Part shown: positions 7,588-14,729 of the stretch, piece after piece
Layout: every line of letters starts with the position of its first letter
How positions within the stretch are numbered: the stretch's first letter is position 1
Assembly: GCA_003175865.1 (NCBI GenBank)
Contig: PSRF01000128.1
Coordinates: 1 to 14,729, forward strand
Origin: Blastocatellia bacterium
GTDB taxonomy: Bacteria > Acidobacteriota > Blastocatellia > Pyrinomonadales > Pyrinomonadaceae
Length of the DNA stretch: 14,729 nucleotides
Direction: 5' to 3'
Made by a program: the position numbers and the translations under genes
Notes under the pieces: generated by a model
Told to the model about the DNA's origin: nothing
The model's database searches: none
What the model saw: only the letters and a program-made list of their open reading frames with translations

Positions 7588-7713
7588 GGATGCGGAGTAG
7601 ATGCACATGCATGTACGGAGTAAGTTCGAATTGAGTTCCGGGTAAGGCTAATGGGGAGGCTTCCTCACCTCTTGCGGGCGAACGTGCGTTGCCGCTGGAA
7701 TGAATCGCTGTCT

Positions 7714-7743
7714 AGATACCACCTGCTTTAGCAGGTGGTATCT
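7714..7743. repeat. Perfect 13-bp inverted repeat, REP-like hairpin
   Basis: The arms AGATACCACCTGC and GCAGGTGGTATCT pair perfectly around a TTTA loop. The right arm is also the first part of the adjoining tandem repeat, so the hairpin and the repeats belong to one element. There is no T-tract on either side, which argues against a simple terminator. Confidence 0.85.
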
Positions 7744-7873
7744 GTAGCGTTCAGGTTGCGTATTGTAGCGAGAAACTGAAACTCCACACTAGCAGGTGGT
7801 ATCTGTAGCGTTTCGGGTTGCGTGTTGTACCGCGAACTTGAAGCTCCACGCCGCTGAAGCAGGTGGTGTCCAG
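7731..7873. repeat. Two imperfect tandem repeat units (61 and 67 bp) plus a truncated third
   Basis: Unit 1 (7731-7791) and unit 2 (7792-7858) both begin GCAGGTGGTATCTGTAGCG, continue through GGTTGCGT-TTGTA, GAA-CTGAA-CTCCAC-like blocks and differ by scattered substitutions and small indels. A third copy breaks off after GCAGGTGGTGTCCAG (7859-7873). The decay between units suggests an old interspersed element (REP/MITE-like or RNA-forming) rather than a recent slippage product. It has no spacer structure of a CRISPR and no intact ORF. Confidence 0.8.
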
Positions 7874-7966
7874 ATTATTTTCACAGCTTCTATCGCGAGG
7901 TGATATTGACTCGTTACCGCCGCGGATCGAATATGGACTCAGTCTCGTCAGCGCTATTTATCCGTA

Positions 7967-8719
7967 TCACTCTTTCCAATGCACGGTAGTCCAGAACTGT
8001 GGATCGAACAGTTTTGGATCTAACGTGACGTCGCCGCGAATCTCAGAGTACTTTTCAGTCGTCACAAGCTTGCCATCGATCATGAAGATCACTTCAGGCG
8101 CCATCCAGCCACCACCAAGTTTCTGATACTTATTGAACTGGGTCTCCTGTGTTTGCGTACCATCCTTACCCTGGGGACGAAGCATTCTGACAAAGTAAAG
8201 ATGTTCCTGGTCGATCCAGAATTGCGGTGAATGCAAGTCACCCGCCTTTGCGCCGACGACATAAACTGGTCTTCCTTGCCAGGCGTCTTCTCTAAATTGC
8301 GACAGATCGAACTTCAGCCCTTGCAGTTTCGTGATCACTTCAGCTGCAGGTGAGCGATAAATGTCGAAGCCCAGAATGAGGAGCGGATGTTCGAAAGGTC
8401 GCGTAGCATCGACCTTTCCATCTTTGAAGATGAAAATCTTACTGTCGGTAAATAGGATACCGTTGCCAGCACTTGTTGGAGTGAAGTCAATACGCAAACT
8501 ACCAGGTACTGACATCGCTTCGTACCATGTTTCAACCTTTGAGGTTCCATCAGGTTGAAAGTTTGTTGTTTCCTGGACGAACGTCGCCGTCTTGTACCAC
8601 GACTTTTCATACTTCTTTTGCATGGCCGCGATCAGTTCATTCGTATTCGACACTTTCGAGTACGACGCCGTCGGTAGCGGCAGCAGAAAAACTCCAACTA
8701 TCAAAAAGAGATACTTCAT
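7967..8719 (-). CDS. LolA-like exported protein (outer-membrane lipoprotein-sorting protein superfamily)
   Basis: A 250-aa protein with a clear Sec signal (MKYLFLIVGVFLLPLPTAS). The mature part has the LolA/LolB-type single-domain pattern: an N-terminal helix (NELIAAMQKKYEKSWYKTATFVQ), then many short strands including ETWYEAMSVPGSLRIDF, LFTDSKIFIFKDGKV, GRPVYVVGAKAGD, FWIDQEHLYFVRML and APEVIFMIDGKLVTTEKYSEIRG. The fold binds lipid or lipoprotein acyl chains in known members; the ligand here is unknown and it is not the housekeeping LolA. The ATG at 8719 is preferred over 8773 because it has GAGG upstream and begins the signal peptide; the longer form would bury the signal behind 18 charged residues. 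It follows the VWFA-domain gene on the same strand after 50 bp, so co-transcription is likely. Confidence 0.72.
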   Translation of the reverse strand: MKYLFLIVGVFLLPLPTASYSKVSNTNELIAAMQKKYEKSWYKTATFVQETTNFQPDGTSKVETWYEAMSVPGSLRIDFTPTSAGNGILFTDSKIFIFKDGKVDATRPFEHPLLILGFDIYRSPAAEVITKLQGLKFDLSQFREDAWQGRPVYVVGAKAGDLHSPQFWIDQEHLYFVRMLRPQGKDGTQTQETQFNKYQKLGGGWMAPEVIFMIDGKLVTTEKYSEIRGDVTLDPKLFDPQFWTTVHWKE

Positions 8720-8769
8720 AGTGGTCCTCGCTGACTTAAATGTTTCGCACCATCGGCTGCGACGCTGCT

Positions 8770-10968
8770 TCAATCCACAAGCGTGAAACTTCTTGAGCGC
8801 GACAAGCTCATCGCGTCAAGGCTGACGGTAATCTTCAACTCATACGTACCTGCCGGTATCTTCTCAACTGGTAATGCAGCAACAAACTGGCTACGTCCCA
8901 ACGCGTCACTTGCGGGTAGCTCGCCTGGCATTTGGGCCAAGGTGCGACCCTGACTAAGCAGTTCAATGGTCAGCTTCGGTTTACTGGCAGTATCCGCTGG
9001 AGAATACACCGTGAAAAAGAATGGAACCTGCTTAAGAGATCGCTGAATGGGCTCACCCAGGTTTGGACTCACAATCATGTTGGCGACGTGGAACGGGTTG
9101 GACTTGTTCTCGTCTGTCGAACCTACCTGCTCCGCTCTCTTCAAAAATACAACGTCACTCAGCCGCAATTTGCTCTCATCGTTTGCCGATACATCGATCG
9201 TTCCAGTTCGCACACTCGCGCGACCCGATGGCGCATCGTAGGCAATCGCTTCGACTGTGTAACGGGCGGGAGAAAGATTCGCTTCGGCATAGAAGAGAAC
9301 TCGTTCCTTCTTTGTATCTTCAGCTTTATCGGCGGGCCCACTTAATCGGTATTGATTACTCAACTTCGCGACCACTTGCCCCGACTGATCTTTCACCAGG
9401 GTCACGACAGAAAAGTCGGTGTCGTACAACTTCTTTGCCTGGTCCACATGAACCGTGAAGGCTGACATAGGAACATCGACAATCACTGGAGCAAGTCCAA
9501 TCCGGTCTCGATCTGGGAAGCTGAAACCACCTAGATAAAATGGGAATGAGTCAGGCTTCTCCTTACTGTCTAACACCGCCAGCGCCGGAGCCTCGTAAGA
9601 AAGCACAGGCGAGCCGTACGATCCCTTGATGCCGTAATAACCTTTGCGACTCTGAACCGAAAGTCCCGATCGTTTCAGTTTGACTTCGATCTTTCGGAAA
9701 CGGCCGTCATACTTTTGATTGTTTGAACTATAACTCAACAAATAATACGAGTGCAGATCCTCATCGACCTTCTGCAGACGACCAGCTAGGTCATTGGAGT
9801 CAGTTATCAGAAAACCGCCCGTGTCGTTAGCAAGTTGCTGTAGACCGCTGTCTGGATTCAACCGGAGCAAATCTTCGTTGCGTTCCAGTCCCTTTGTCAT
9901 CGGACCGTTATTGTCCTCTCTTGTGCCTAGCTGGGCCATGCGCAAGTCGCTTCGTGAATTGATCTCCCGACGGGTCTCAGCCGTCTTACTCTCTGTTCTC
10001 AGCCCTGCCACATCGATTGAGTAGAAACTTACATTACTGCGATTCGCCTCATTAATGACTGATCGAAAAACCTCCTGCACGTTAGGCGGGAGGACGAGTC
10101 CTTCGGAGAAAAAGATGACGGCTTTGCGTCCGGGTATGGCTCGCATGGATGCTGCAATGTGCAGCAGACCATGTGCGGTCGCATTGCCCAGTTGATCGCG
10201 TTGTGTCTCTTCAAAATACTCCAACATATCCAGCATTAGATTTGCCTTGGACATACCAGAGTTGGCAGTAGAAGGTGGACCAGCCACTGGCTCCTCTCGA
10301 GATGCTCTGTTTAGAGCAACCACTAAATCGTTTCTTGTTTCACGTGCCTTCACGTTCGTCGACGCATACCCGGAAGTCGCCTGTACACCGGCTTTGTCTA
10401 TGCTCGCCCTGACTTGTTGTGTGTCGTAAGTAAATGGCTGAAGCGTGACTACTGAAAGGTCTGTGATAAAGACGCCGACCAGTTCGTTCTTCTTCACGCT
10501 CTCACCCAGATAGCTGAGCGCAGCATCTCGCGCACGCGGTCGGGACTCCGATGAGAGTCGATCAAACACAAGTGCAACCGCGCTCACACCTCCAGATTCT
10601 TCGGTGGCGGCGCGTGGATTCGTCGTGATGTTGGGATCAGGGGAAGCCGGGGGATTGTTATTCTCCTTCTTTGAGGTATCCGCGCTTTCGGCAGCTGAAG
10701 TGGATACGAAGCGGAAAGAATTTATGTCTTGCTTGACGCCGTCTTCGTACACTTCAAAGTCCGCACCCGTGAGATCTCTGATCAGTTTGCCTTTCTTATC
10801 TCTGACGACAACATCACAAAGAACTTCATCTTTGCTGATCACGATGGAATCCTGATTCTGCCGACCAGATGGGCGTTGCGTTTGAGCCAGAGTTGTGTAC
10901 AGAGTTGCGACCAAGAAGACCAGAGCCGCACAGGCGAGAATGAGTCGAGTGGGCAACAAATCGCGCAT
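8770..10968 (-). CDS. VWFA-related acidobacterial domain protein, exported
   Basis: A 732-aa protein of the TIGR03436 type, common in Acidobacteria. Its N-terminal signal or anchor helix (LILACAALVFLVATLYTTLA) is at about 8-28. Residues 41-90 form the conserved lead-in domain (VLCDVVVRDKKGKLIRDLTG, FEVYEDGVKQDINSF). A low-complexity linker follows (about 92-125), then the von Willebrand A fold (about 128-345: VALVFDRLSSES, LVGVFITDLS, AIPGRKAVIFFSEGL, NRSNVSFYSIDVAG) and a segment ending LHSYYLLSYSSNN. About 430-732 are Ig-like beta-rich regions. VWA domains mediate metal-dependent protein binding; here the MIDAS DxSxS is D136-R-L-S139-S140, so the first Ser is replaced. The start has AGGAAGG about 8 bases before ATG. 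The partner is unknown; the LolA-like gene follows directly. Confidence 0.88.
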   Translation of the reverse strand: MRDLLPTRLILACAALVFLVATLYTTLAQTQRPSGRQNQDSIVISKDEVLCDVVVRDKKGKLIRDLTGADFEVYEDGVKQDINSFRFVSTSAAESADTSKKENNNPPASPDPNITTNPRAATEESGGVSAVALVFDRLSSESRPRARDAALSYLGESVKKNELVGVFITDLSVVTLQPFTYDTQQVRASIDKAGVQATSGYASTNVKARETRNDLVVALNRASREEPVAGPPSTANSGMSKANLMLDMLEYFEETQRDQLGNATAHGLLHIAASMRAIPGRKAVIFFSEGLVLPPNVQEVFRSVINEANRSNVSFYSIDVAGLRTESKTAETRREINSRSDLRMAQLGTREDNNGPMTKGLERNEDLLRLNPDSGLQQLANDTGGFLITDSNDLAGRLQKVDEDLHSYYLLSYSSNNQKYDGRFRKIEVKLKRSGLSVQSRKGYYGIKGSYGSPVLSYEAPALAVLDSKEKPDSFPFYLGGFSFPDRDRIGLAPVIVDVPMSAFTVHVDQAKKLYDTDFSVVTLVKDQSGQVVAKLSNQYRLSGPADKAEDTKKERVLFYAEANLSPARYTVEAIAYDAPSGRASVRTGTIDVSANDESKLRLSDVVFLKRAEQVGSTDENKSNPFHVANMIVSPNLGEPIQRSLKQVPFFFTVYSPADTASKPKLTIELLSQGRTLAQMPGELPASDALGRSQFVAALPVEKIPAGTYELKITVSLDAMSLSRSRSFTLVD

Positions 10969-11445
10969 AGGAGTACCTTCCTGTTGGTAATACTTTGAAA
11001 GTCGATGCGAGGTTAAACTTATACCGGTTGGTCTGGTTGAGTCTACGCCTATTGTTCTGCTTGTAACTATTCGTGAGTATCGTGCGGTGCCGCCGTATTC
11101 TATTCAGCTGTAGTTTTCAACCTGGCATCAGTTAGCCAAGAGCACACTTAGACTATTACTGCCGGAATTACTTGTAACGACCTAAATACTGTCATCCGCA
11201 TTAAGGTCCGCAGCCGCGAGCGGGTCGAGCATTGACACCTCGAAGCCGATCCAATAGAGTTGCGCGCCTAAGCATCAATTGTTTACTCCACCTCGCGCAA
11301 CGTAAGCCCAGGCAAGCCACGGTTCCGTTGTCTAAAGTCCATAACGCGAACTAGCCTCCTCACATTGCGCAAGTTGGATCTGCGACATCTTTAGGAAACC
11401 CTGACAAGGATCTGACCTAACCTTATTTACTAAAGGAGTCAAGTT
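10969..11445. other. 477-base intergenic region before the small gene
   Basis: The region separates the divergent VWFA-domain gene (minus) and the small gene at 11446 (plus). Apart from the promoter candidate at 11232-11260 and the ribosome binding site at its right end, no convincing gene, tRNA or strong hairpin was seen. On the minus strand a TATAAG about 55-60 bases before the VWFA-domain gene could be its -10 box, but it lacks a matching -35. Confidence 0.4.
11232..11260 (+). promoter_or_regulatory. Candidate sigma70 promoter for the small gene at 11446
   Basis: A perfect TTGACA (11232-11237) and TAGAGT (11255-11260, four of six consensus bases) are separated by exactly 17 bases. Transcription would start near 11267, giving an unusually long leader of about 180 nt before the ATG at 11446. 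Confidence 0.4.
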
Positions 11446-11655
11446 ATGACAGAGAAGAGTGGTTCTTTCGGCACCGTTACCTATAGTGGCAACAGCATGA
11501 ACATTGAGATCGACACCGATAGTTTGGGGAGTATCGCGCTTACGTCGGGTGAAGGGAGAATTGAGTGTTATTGGGACGGCAACGAATGGGTGTGCCAGGC
11601 GGTTAGTTTTTACACAGGCACGATCCAAGCCGCCCAGGCGCCGAAAGCTGTGTAG
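11446..11655 (+). CDS. Small protein of unknown function (69 aa)
   Basis: I do not recognise this protein. It is 69 aa, acidic, Gly/Ser-rich in its first half (GSFGTVTYSGNS), with alternating polar/hydrophobic residues suggesting short beta strands. A tight segment ECYWDGNEWVCQAV carries two Cys (41 and 50) bracketing Trp-Asp-Gly-Asn-Glu-Trp, and the tail is Ala/Gln-rich (IQAAQAPKAV). It has no signal peptide or membrane helix. The case for a real gene is the strong ribosome binding site (AAAGGAG, about 8 bases before ATG), a -35/-10 pair upstream and sensible codon use; the overlapping minus-strand frame (11332-11703) lacks these. The Cys pair could form a disulfide or bind metal; a modified-peptide precursor is conceivable, but no modification enzyme is nearby. 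Confidence 0.55.
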   Translation: MTEKSGSFGTVTYSGNSMNIEIDTDSLGSIALTSGEGRIECYWDGNEWVCQAVSFYTGTIQAAQAPKAV

Positions 11656-11754
11656 AGATAAGCAGTTGTTACCAAACGCCAGCTCGGCTCGAATATCCAA
11701 CATCTATCGCCCAAGCATGATGGCCGCGACTGAAGCTGGGAGCGTTCCGTTTAG

Positions 11755-14532
11755 TTAACTCCCCAACCCCTTCATCGAGATAAGACTCTTCGCGTTCACG
11801 CCACGAACCAATGCAAGATTCTTTCCGTCTGGTGACCATGCAAAGGCGAAGATCTGATTTTCGTCAAAGTTTGTCAGTTGCGTCGCCACTTCTCCACTGA
11901 TTGGTTGAGTCCAGATGTTCGAAATTCCGCCCTTCGTGAAAACGTAGGTTATCGCCTTGCCGTCGGGAGTCCAGTGTGGACCAACCCACTGATCAGCGAC
12001 CGGCGCTGAAATGGGAAATGTTTTTATTGCTTGGCCTCCTGCTACTGGAAGGACGGCCAATTTCCAGATCGCTCCTTCTTCGCGCAGATAACAGGCGATC
12101 TGCTTTCCATCTGGCGAGAAAACTGGATGCCTCGCTGCTTTGTCAGAAAGCAGCGAGGGTGTACCGCCATCAATCGAGACTTTCCAAATGCGATCACCTG
12201 CCATTTCAGACGAATGGTAGATAACCGATTTTCCATCTGGTGAAACGTCGGGCCAGTCCTCATATGATCCATCAGTCAATCGTTTTGGATTGTTGCCATT
12301 CTTATCGATACGCCAAATGTGCGGCTGGCCGGAAACGTAACTCGCGAAGACAATAAACCTTGGGTCTCTTTGAGAAATTGTCGGTTCAACGCAGGTGTGT
12401 TTATCGAAAGTCAATTGCGTCACATCACTGCCATTTTCTGTGGTAGTCCAAATCTCCATCGAACCTGTCTCATTTGAGGCATACACGATGTTGCCATCGG
12501 CTGCCCAAACCAGACCGCCCGCACCTTTATTCTTACTCGCCGGCAACTCCTTCAAAATATTCTGAAGTGAGACCGAGGCAATCCAAATCTTAGAATTCTG
12601 ACGAGTCCGCGTCGTGATCAGAGTGTTTGCATCGGCTGTTAGACTCATGCCCTGGTAATAGCCAACATCGTTGGTGAGTGTGCGGGATTCACCTCCAGGA
12701 TAGTTAACAAACCAAATCTGCGAGGTAGACTGCGGTGGGGTCTTCTCCTGTGCCGCCATGATTAGACCACTACCGTCCGGCACCCAGGTAAGCTGACCAA
12801 TTAGAAAGAACTGGCGTGATCCTATCGTCTGAATAGAACCATCAGCTACGCGAGCAGCGACTAGGTCCATATGCATTGGATCTCCCCTGCTCATAATGGG
12901 ACAGGCGATCACCTTTCCGTCCGGAGACCATGCTGGACCACTGTTTATCCTCAGCGTGCTAAATTCCGACTGATTTGGAGGATGAACGAACTCGCTTTCT
13001 GAACTCCCATTAGCTCTTGCTCTAATCAGAACCGTTCCATCTTTGCCGCGACGGACAAATGCTAATTCACTTCCATCCGGCGAAAGAGTAATCGGTGTGT
13101 CGATACCACTGAGCAGCCTTCTTGCGGAACCGCCTAAGGTGGAGACCTCGTAAAGTGCTGTGTCCTTTTCTTCCCTTGCAAGGTAGTAAACAGAATAACC
13201 GTCTCTAGAAAAAACCAGCCCTCGATATTCTCCTCCTGTTACGATCACAGGAGATTCACTGGCATCGTTAGGCCGTTGAATTTTGATGCTCTGTTTACCA
13301 GCGTCCTCAGCCACAATCGCAATATATTTGCCATCTGGTGAAATGGCGGCTTCTCTGACGCTGCTTGTTGTGTTTATTTCGGTTGAGCTTAGAACAGCTG
13401 GGATAGTAGGTTTGGAGGAAGCCCCTCTTCCGGATAACCACACGGCGATGCCTAACACAACTAACAGAACCAGCGCTGTCAGGATAGTTGCGCCTGTCCG
13501 ATGCTGTCGGATCTCCTCAAAGAAATATTGAACGCCGGAAGTTGGTTTTCCAGGTTCAATTTTGCTCGTCAAGGCCAGTGTTTTCTGCAAGTCAGTCTCA
13601 GTTGGTCTGTCTGCCGTATTCTTCGCAGCACCTGATGACCAATTTCGCCTTTGCTTGGAGTCAAGTTCAAGATCCTGTTTGATGCCTTTTAGATCGGTCA
13701 GCAGGTCTTTCCCCACCTGGTATCGTTCTTCTCTGTCCTTTCGCAGGCACTTGGCAACAATTCGCTCCAGCTCAGGCGGAATATCTTTTGAGAACTTGGT
13801 GAGCAGCGGTGGATCCTCGCGGAGAATCGCCGCAATAACATCGCTCTTGGTTAACCTCCCGAAAGGTGAACGCCCGGCAATCATCTCGTACAGTACAACA
13901 CCGAGGCTCCATATATCTGCGCGACCGTCTGCCTTCATACCTCGTAGTTGCTCCGGGGACATGTAATTCACTGTGCCCACGATGGCCCCGGGATCAGTAT
14001 TCATATTGAAAGCAGTGGACAAACTTGGATCCGCAAGTCTTTCATCGTGAGAGGGCATTAACTTGGCTAGACCAAAGTCGAGCACCTTCACGTACCCATC
14101 CGAACGTAGCATGATGTTTTCAGGCTTGAGATCACGATGCACAATGCCGGATGCATGGGCCGCGGACATTGCAGCAGCGATTTGAATAACGATGTCAAGC
14201 GTTGCGCCGAGTGTAAGTTCCTCCTCCGCCATATGTTGTCGCAGCGTAGCCCCCTCGACAAATTCCGTGCTTATGAAGTGAACATCACTTTCATGACCAA
14301 CTTCGAAAATGGTGAGAATGTTAGGATGATTCAACGCCGAAGTTGCCCGAGCTTCGTGCTCGAAGCGTCGCAAGCGTTCCTCATTAGCGGTTAACTCTGG
14401 GAGTAGGAGTTTGAGTGCGACATAACGCCCGAGCCTGGTGTCTCGAGCATAGTACACTTCGCCCATTCCGCCCGCGCCGATCCAGTGGCGAATCTCATAA
14501 GGACCAAGTTGACTTCCTGGAGTTAACTGCAT
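11755..14532 (-). CDS. Transmembrane Ser/Thr protein kinase (PknB-like) with TolB/WD40-like propeller
   Basis: A 925-aa sensor-type kinase. Kinase domain, about 12-280: Gly-rich loop [10 protein letters not shown] (18-27), ATP-binding Lys41, alpha-C Glu60, catalytic HRDLKPEN (132-139), DFG (152-154), activation segment with [11 protein letters not shown] (186-196) and [12 protein letters not shown]. All key residues are present, so it should be active. A charged juxtamembrane linker follows (about 285-345), then one membrane helix ([19 protein letters not shown], about 348-366). The rest is a periplasmic region with about a dozen PD40/WD40-like units marked by SPDGK-type turns ([70 protein letters not shown]). 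The kinase thus lies in the cytoplasm and the propeller outside, suggesting ligand sensing. 'LGPYEI' near the start is usual for the family. No Shine-Dalgarno is seen before the ATG. The gene stands alone and its substrates are unknown. Confidence 0.93.
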   Translation of the reverse strand: MQLTPGSQLGPYEIRHWIGAGGMGEVYYARDTRLGRYVALKLLLPELTANEERLRRFEHEARATSALNHPNILTIFEVGHESDVHFISTEFVEGATLRQHMAEEELTLGATLDIVIQIAAAMSAAHASGIVHRDLKPENIMLRSDGYVKVLDFGLAKLMPSHDERLADPSLSTAFNMNTDPGAIVGTVNYMSPEQLRGMKADGRADIWSLGVVLYEMIAGRSPFGRLTKSDVIAAILREDPPLLTKFSKDIPPELERIVAKCLRKDREERYQVGKDLLTDLKGIKQDLELDSKQRRNWSSGAAKNTADRPTETDLQKTLALTSKIEPGKPTSGVQYFFEEIRQHRTGATILTALVLLVVLGIAVWLSGRGASSKPTIPAVLSSTEINTTSSVREAAISPDGKYIAIVAEDAGKQSIKIQRPNDASESPVIVTGGEYRGLVFSRDGYSVYYLAREEKDTALYEVSTLGGSARRLLSGIDTPITLSPDGSELAFVRRGKDGTVLIRARANGSSESEFVHPPNQSEFSTLRINSGPAWSPDGKVIACPIMSRGDPMHMDLVAARVADGSIQTIGSRQFFLIGQLTWVPDGSGLIMAAQEKTPPQSTSQIWFVNYPGGESRTLTNDVGYYQGMSLTADANTLITTRTRQNSKIWIASVSLQNILKELPASKNKGAGGLVWAADGNIVYASNETGSMEIWTTTENGSDVTQLTFDKHTCVEPTISQRDPRFIVFASYVSGQPHIWRIDKNGNNPKRLTDGSYEDWPDVSPDGKSVIYHSSEMAGDRIWKVSIDGGTPSLLSDKAARHPVFSPDGKQIACYLREEGAIWKLAVLPVAGGQAIKTFPISAPVADQWVGPHWTPDGKAITYVFTKGGISNIWTQPISGEVATQLTNFDENQIFAFAWSPDGKNLALVRGVNAKSLISMKGLGS

Positions 14533-14729
14533 AGGTTCGGTGGGTGATTGTCAAAGGTTTCGCAAATAGGGAATCGCGAGAGTTAGAGGATGCTGATTCC
14601 TGTTTACATCGTACCGATACGGATTTCTCAGTTCCGTTTACGAAATGAACCGAGATATTGTAAGAGCTTCTGGACGCCGCAGCTAGGTTTTTATGTGTAA
14701 TCCAAGCGTTTCGCCTGGTTGGATGCAAA

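Larger units (their letters stand above)
7574..7966. other. Intergenic region carrying a hairpin and tandem repeats
   Basis: This 393-base gap lies between the start of the DUF4386-like gene and the stop of the LolA-like gene. The part nearest the DUF4386-like gene (7574-7713) should hold its promoter, but no convincing -35/-10 pair was seen. The middle (7714-7873) holds the hairpin and repeats listed separately. From 7874 to 7966 no gene, RNA or clear terminator was seen. Confidence 0.6.

Noticed and set aside
7731..7873. Repeats as a CRISPR array
   Set aside because: Only two full units of 61-67 bp, directly abutting, with no unique spacers and no cas genes in the window.
7967..7969. TGA ending the LolA-like gene as a possible Sec codon
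   Set aside because: Another stop (TAA) follows after two codons, and the domain is complete, so it is a normal terminator codon.
8770..8772. TGA ending the VWFA-domain gene as a second possible Sec codon
   Set aside because: Reading on gives a short sequence with no family resemblance that runs into the next gene's start region; the protein is already complete at this point.
8932..9458. Overlapping plus-strand frames of 130-137 aa inside the VWFA-domain gene
   Set aside because: They are antisense shadows of a well-supported gene, with no start signals and no recognisable domain.
11332..11703. Minus-strand 123-aa frame over the small gene
   Set aside because: No ribosome binding site, composition unlike a folded protein, and it covers the plus-strand promoter-to-stop signals of the better candidate.
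14495..14728. Short minus-strand frame upstream of and overlapping the kinase start
   Set aside because: No ribosome binding site, no family resemblance, and it overlaps the kinase start out of frame; the stretch 14533-14729 is treated as upstream non-coding sequence.

Overview
The window looks like ordinary chromosome of an Acidobacteriota-type bacterium, probably of the Blastocatellia/Pyrinomonadaceae kind; this is inferred from gene content, not from a marker gene. The pointers are a VWFA-related acidobacterial domain protein, an ADOP-type orphan MacB/FtsX permease, and a PknB-like kinase fused through one membrane helix to a TolB/WD40-like propeller. Base composition is balanced and gene spacing is loose. 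There is no rRNA, tRNA, CRISPR array, transposase or phage gene.

Layout. (1) 40-552, minus: SnoaL/NTF2-fold protein with a terminator-like hairpin behind it. (2) 746-2026, plus: concentrative nucleoside transporter (CNT) family protein whose substrate-contact motifs are altered. (3) 2036-2368, minus: single-domain rhodanese interrupted by one in-frame TGA exactly where relatives carry the second Cys of a C-x-C-P-N-E motif. The frame then continues for 41 family-like codons to TAA, and a 5-bp GC stem with a G-containing loop lies 21 nt after the TGA. This is best read as a selenoprotein gene with a bacterial SECIS element, and it is the main result of the window. (4) 2663-4138, plus: exported right-handed beta-helix protein. 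(5) 4223-6715, plus: ADOP permease, with a terminator candidate after it. (6) 6893-7573, minus: DUF4386-like membrane protein. (7) About 7714-7873: hairpin plus tandem 61/67-bp imperfect repeats. (8) 10968 to 7967, minus: probable two-gene operon of a VWFA-domain protein and a LolA-like exported protein. (9) 11446-11655, plus: small unrecognised gene with a strong ribosome binding site and an upstream promoter candidate. (10) 11755-14532, minus: transmembrane Ser/Thr kinase.

No single pathway links the genes. Most products act at or beyond the inner membrane (transporter, permease, beta-helix protein, VWFA/LolA-like pair, sensor kinase). Whether the rhodanese is made full length depends on SelA/SelB/SelC/SelD elsewhere in the genome, which this window cannot show.
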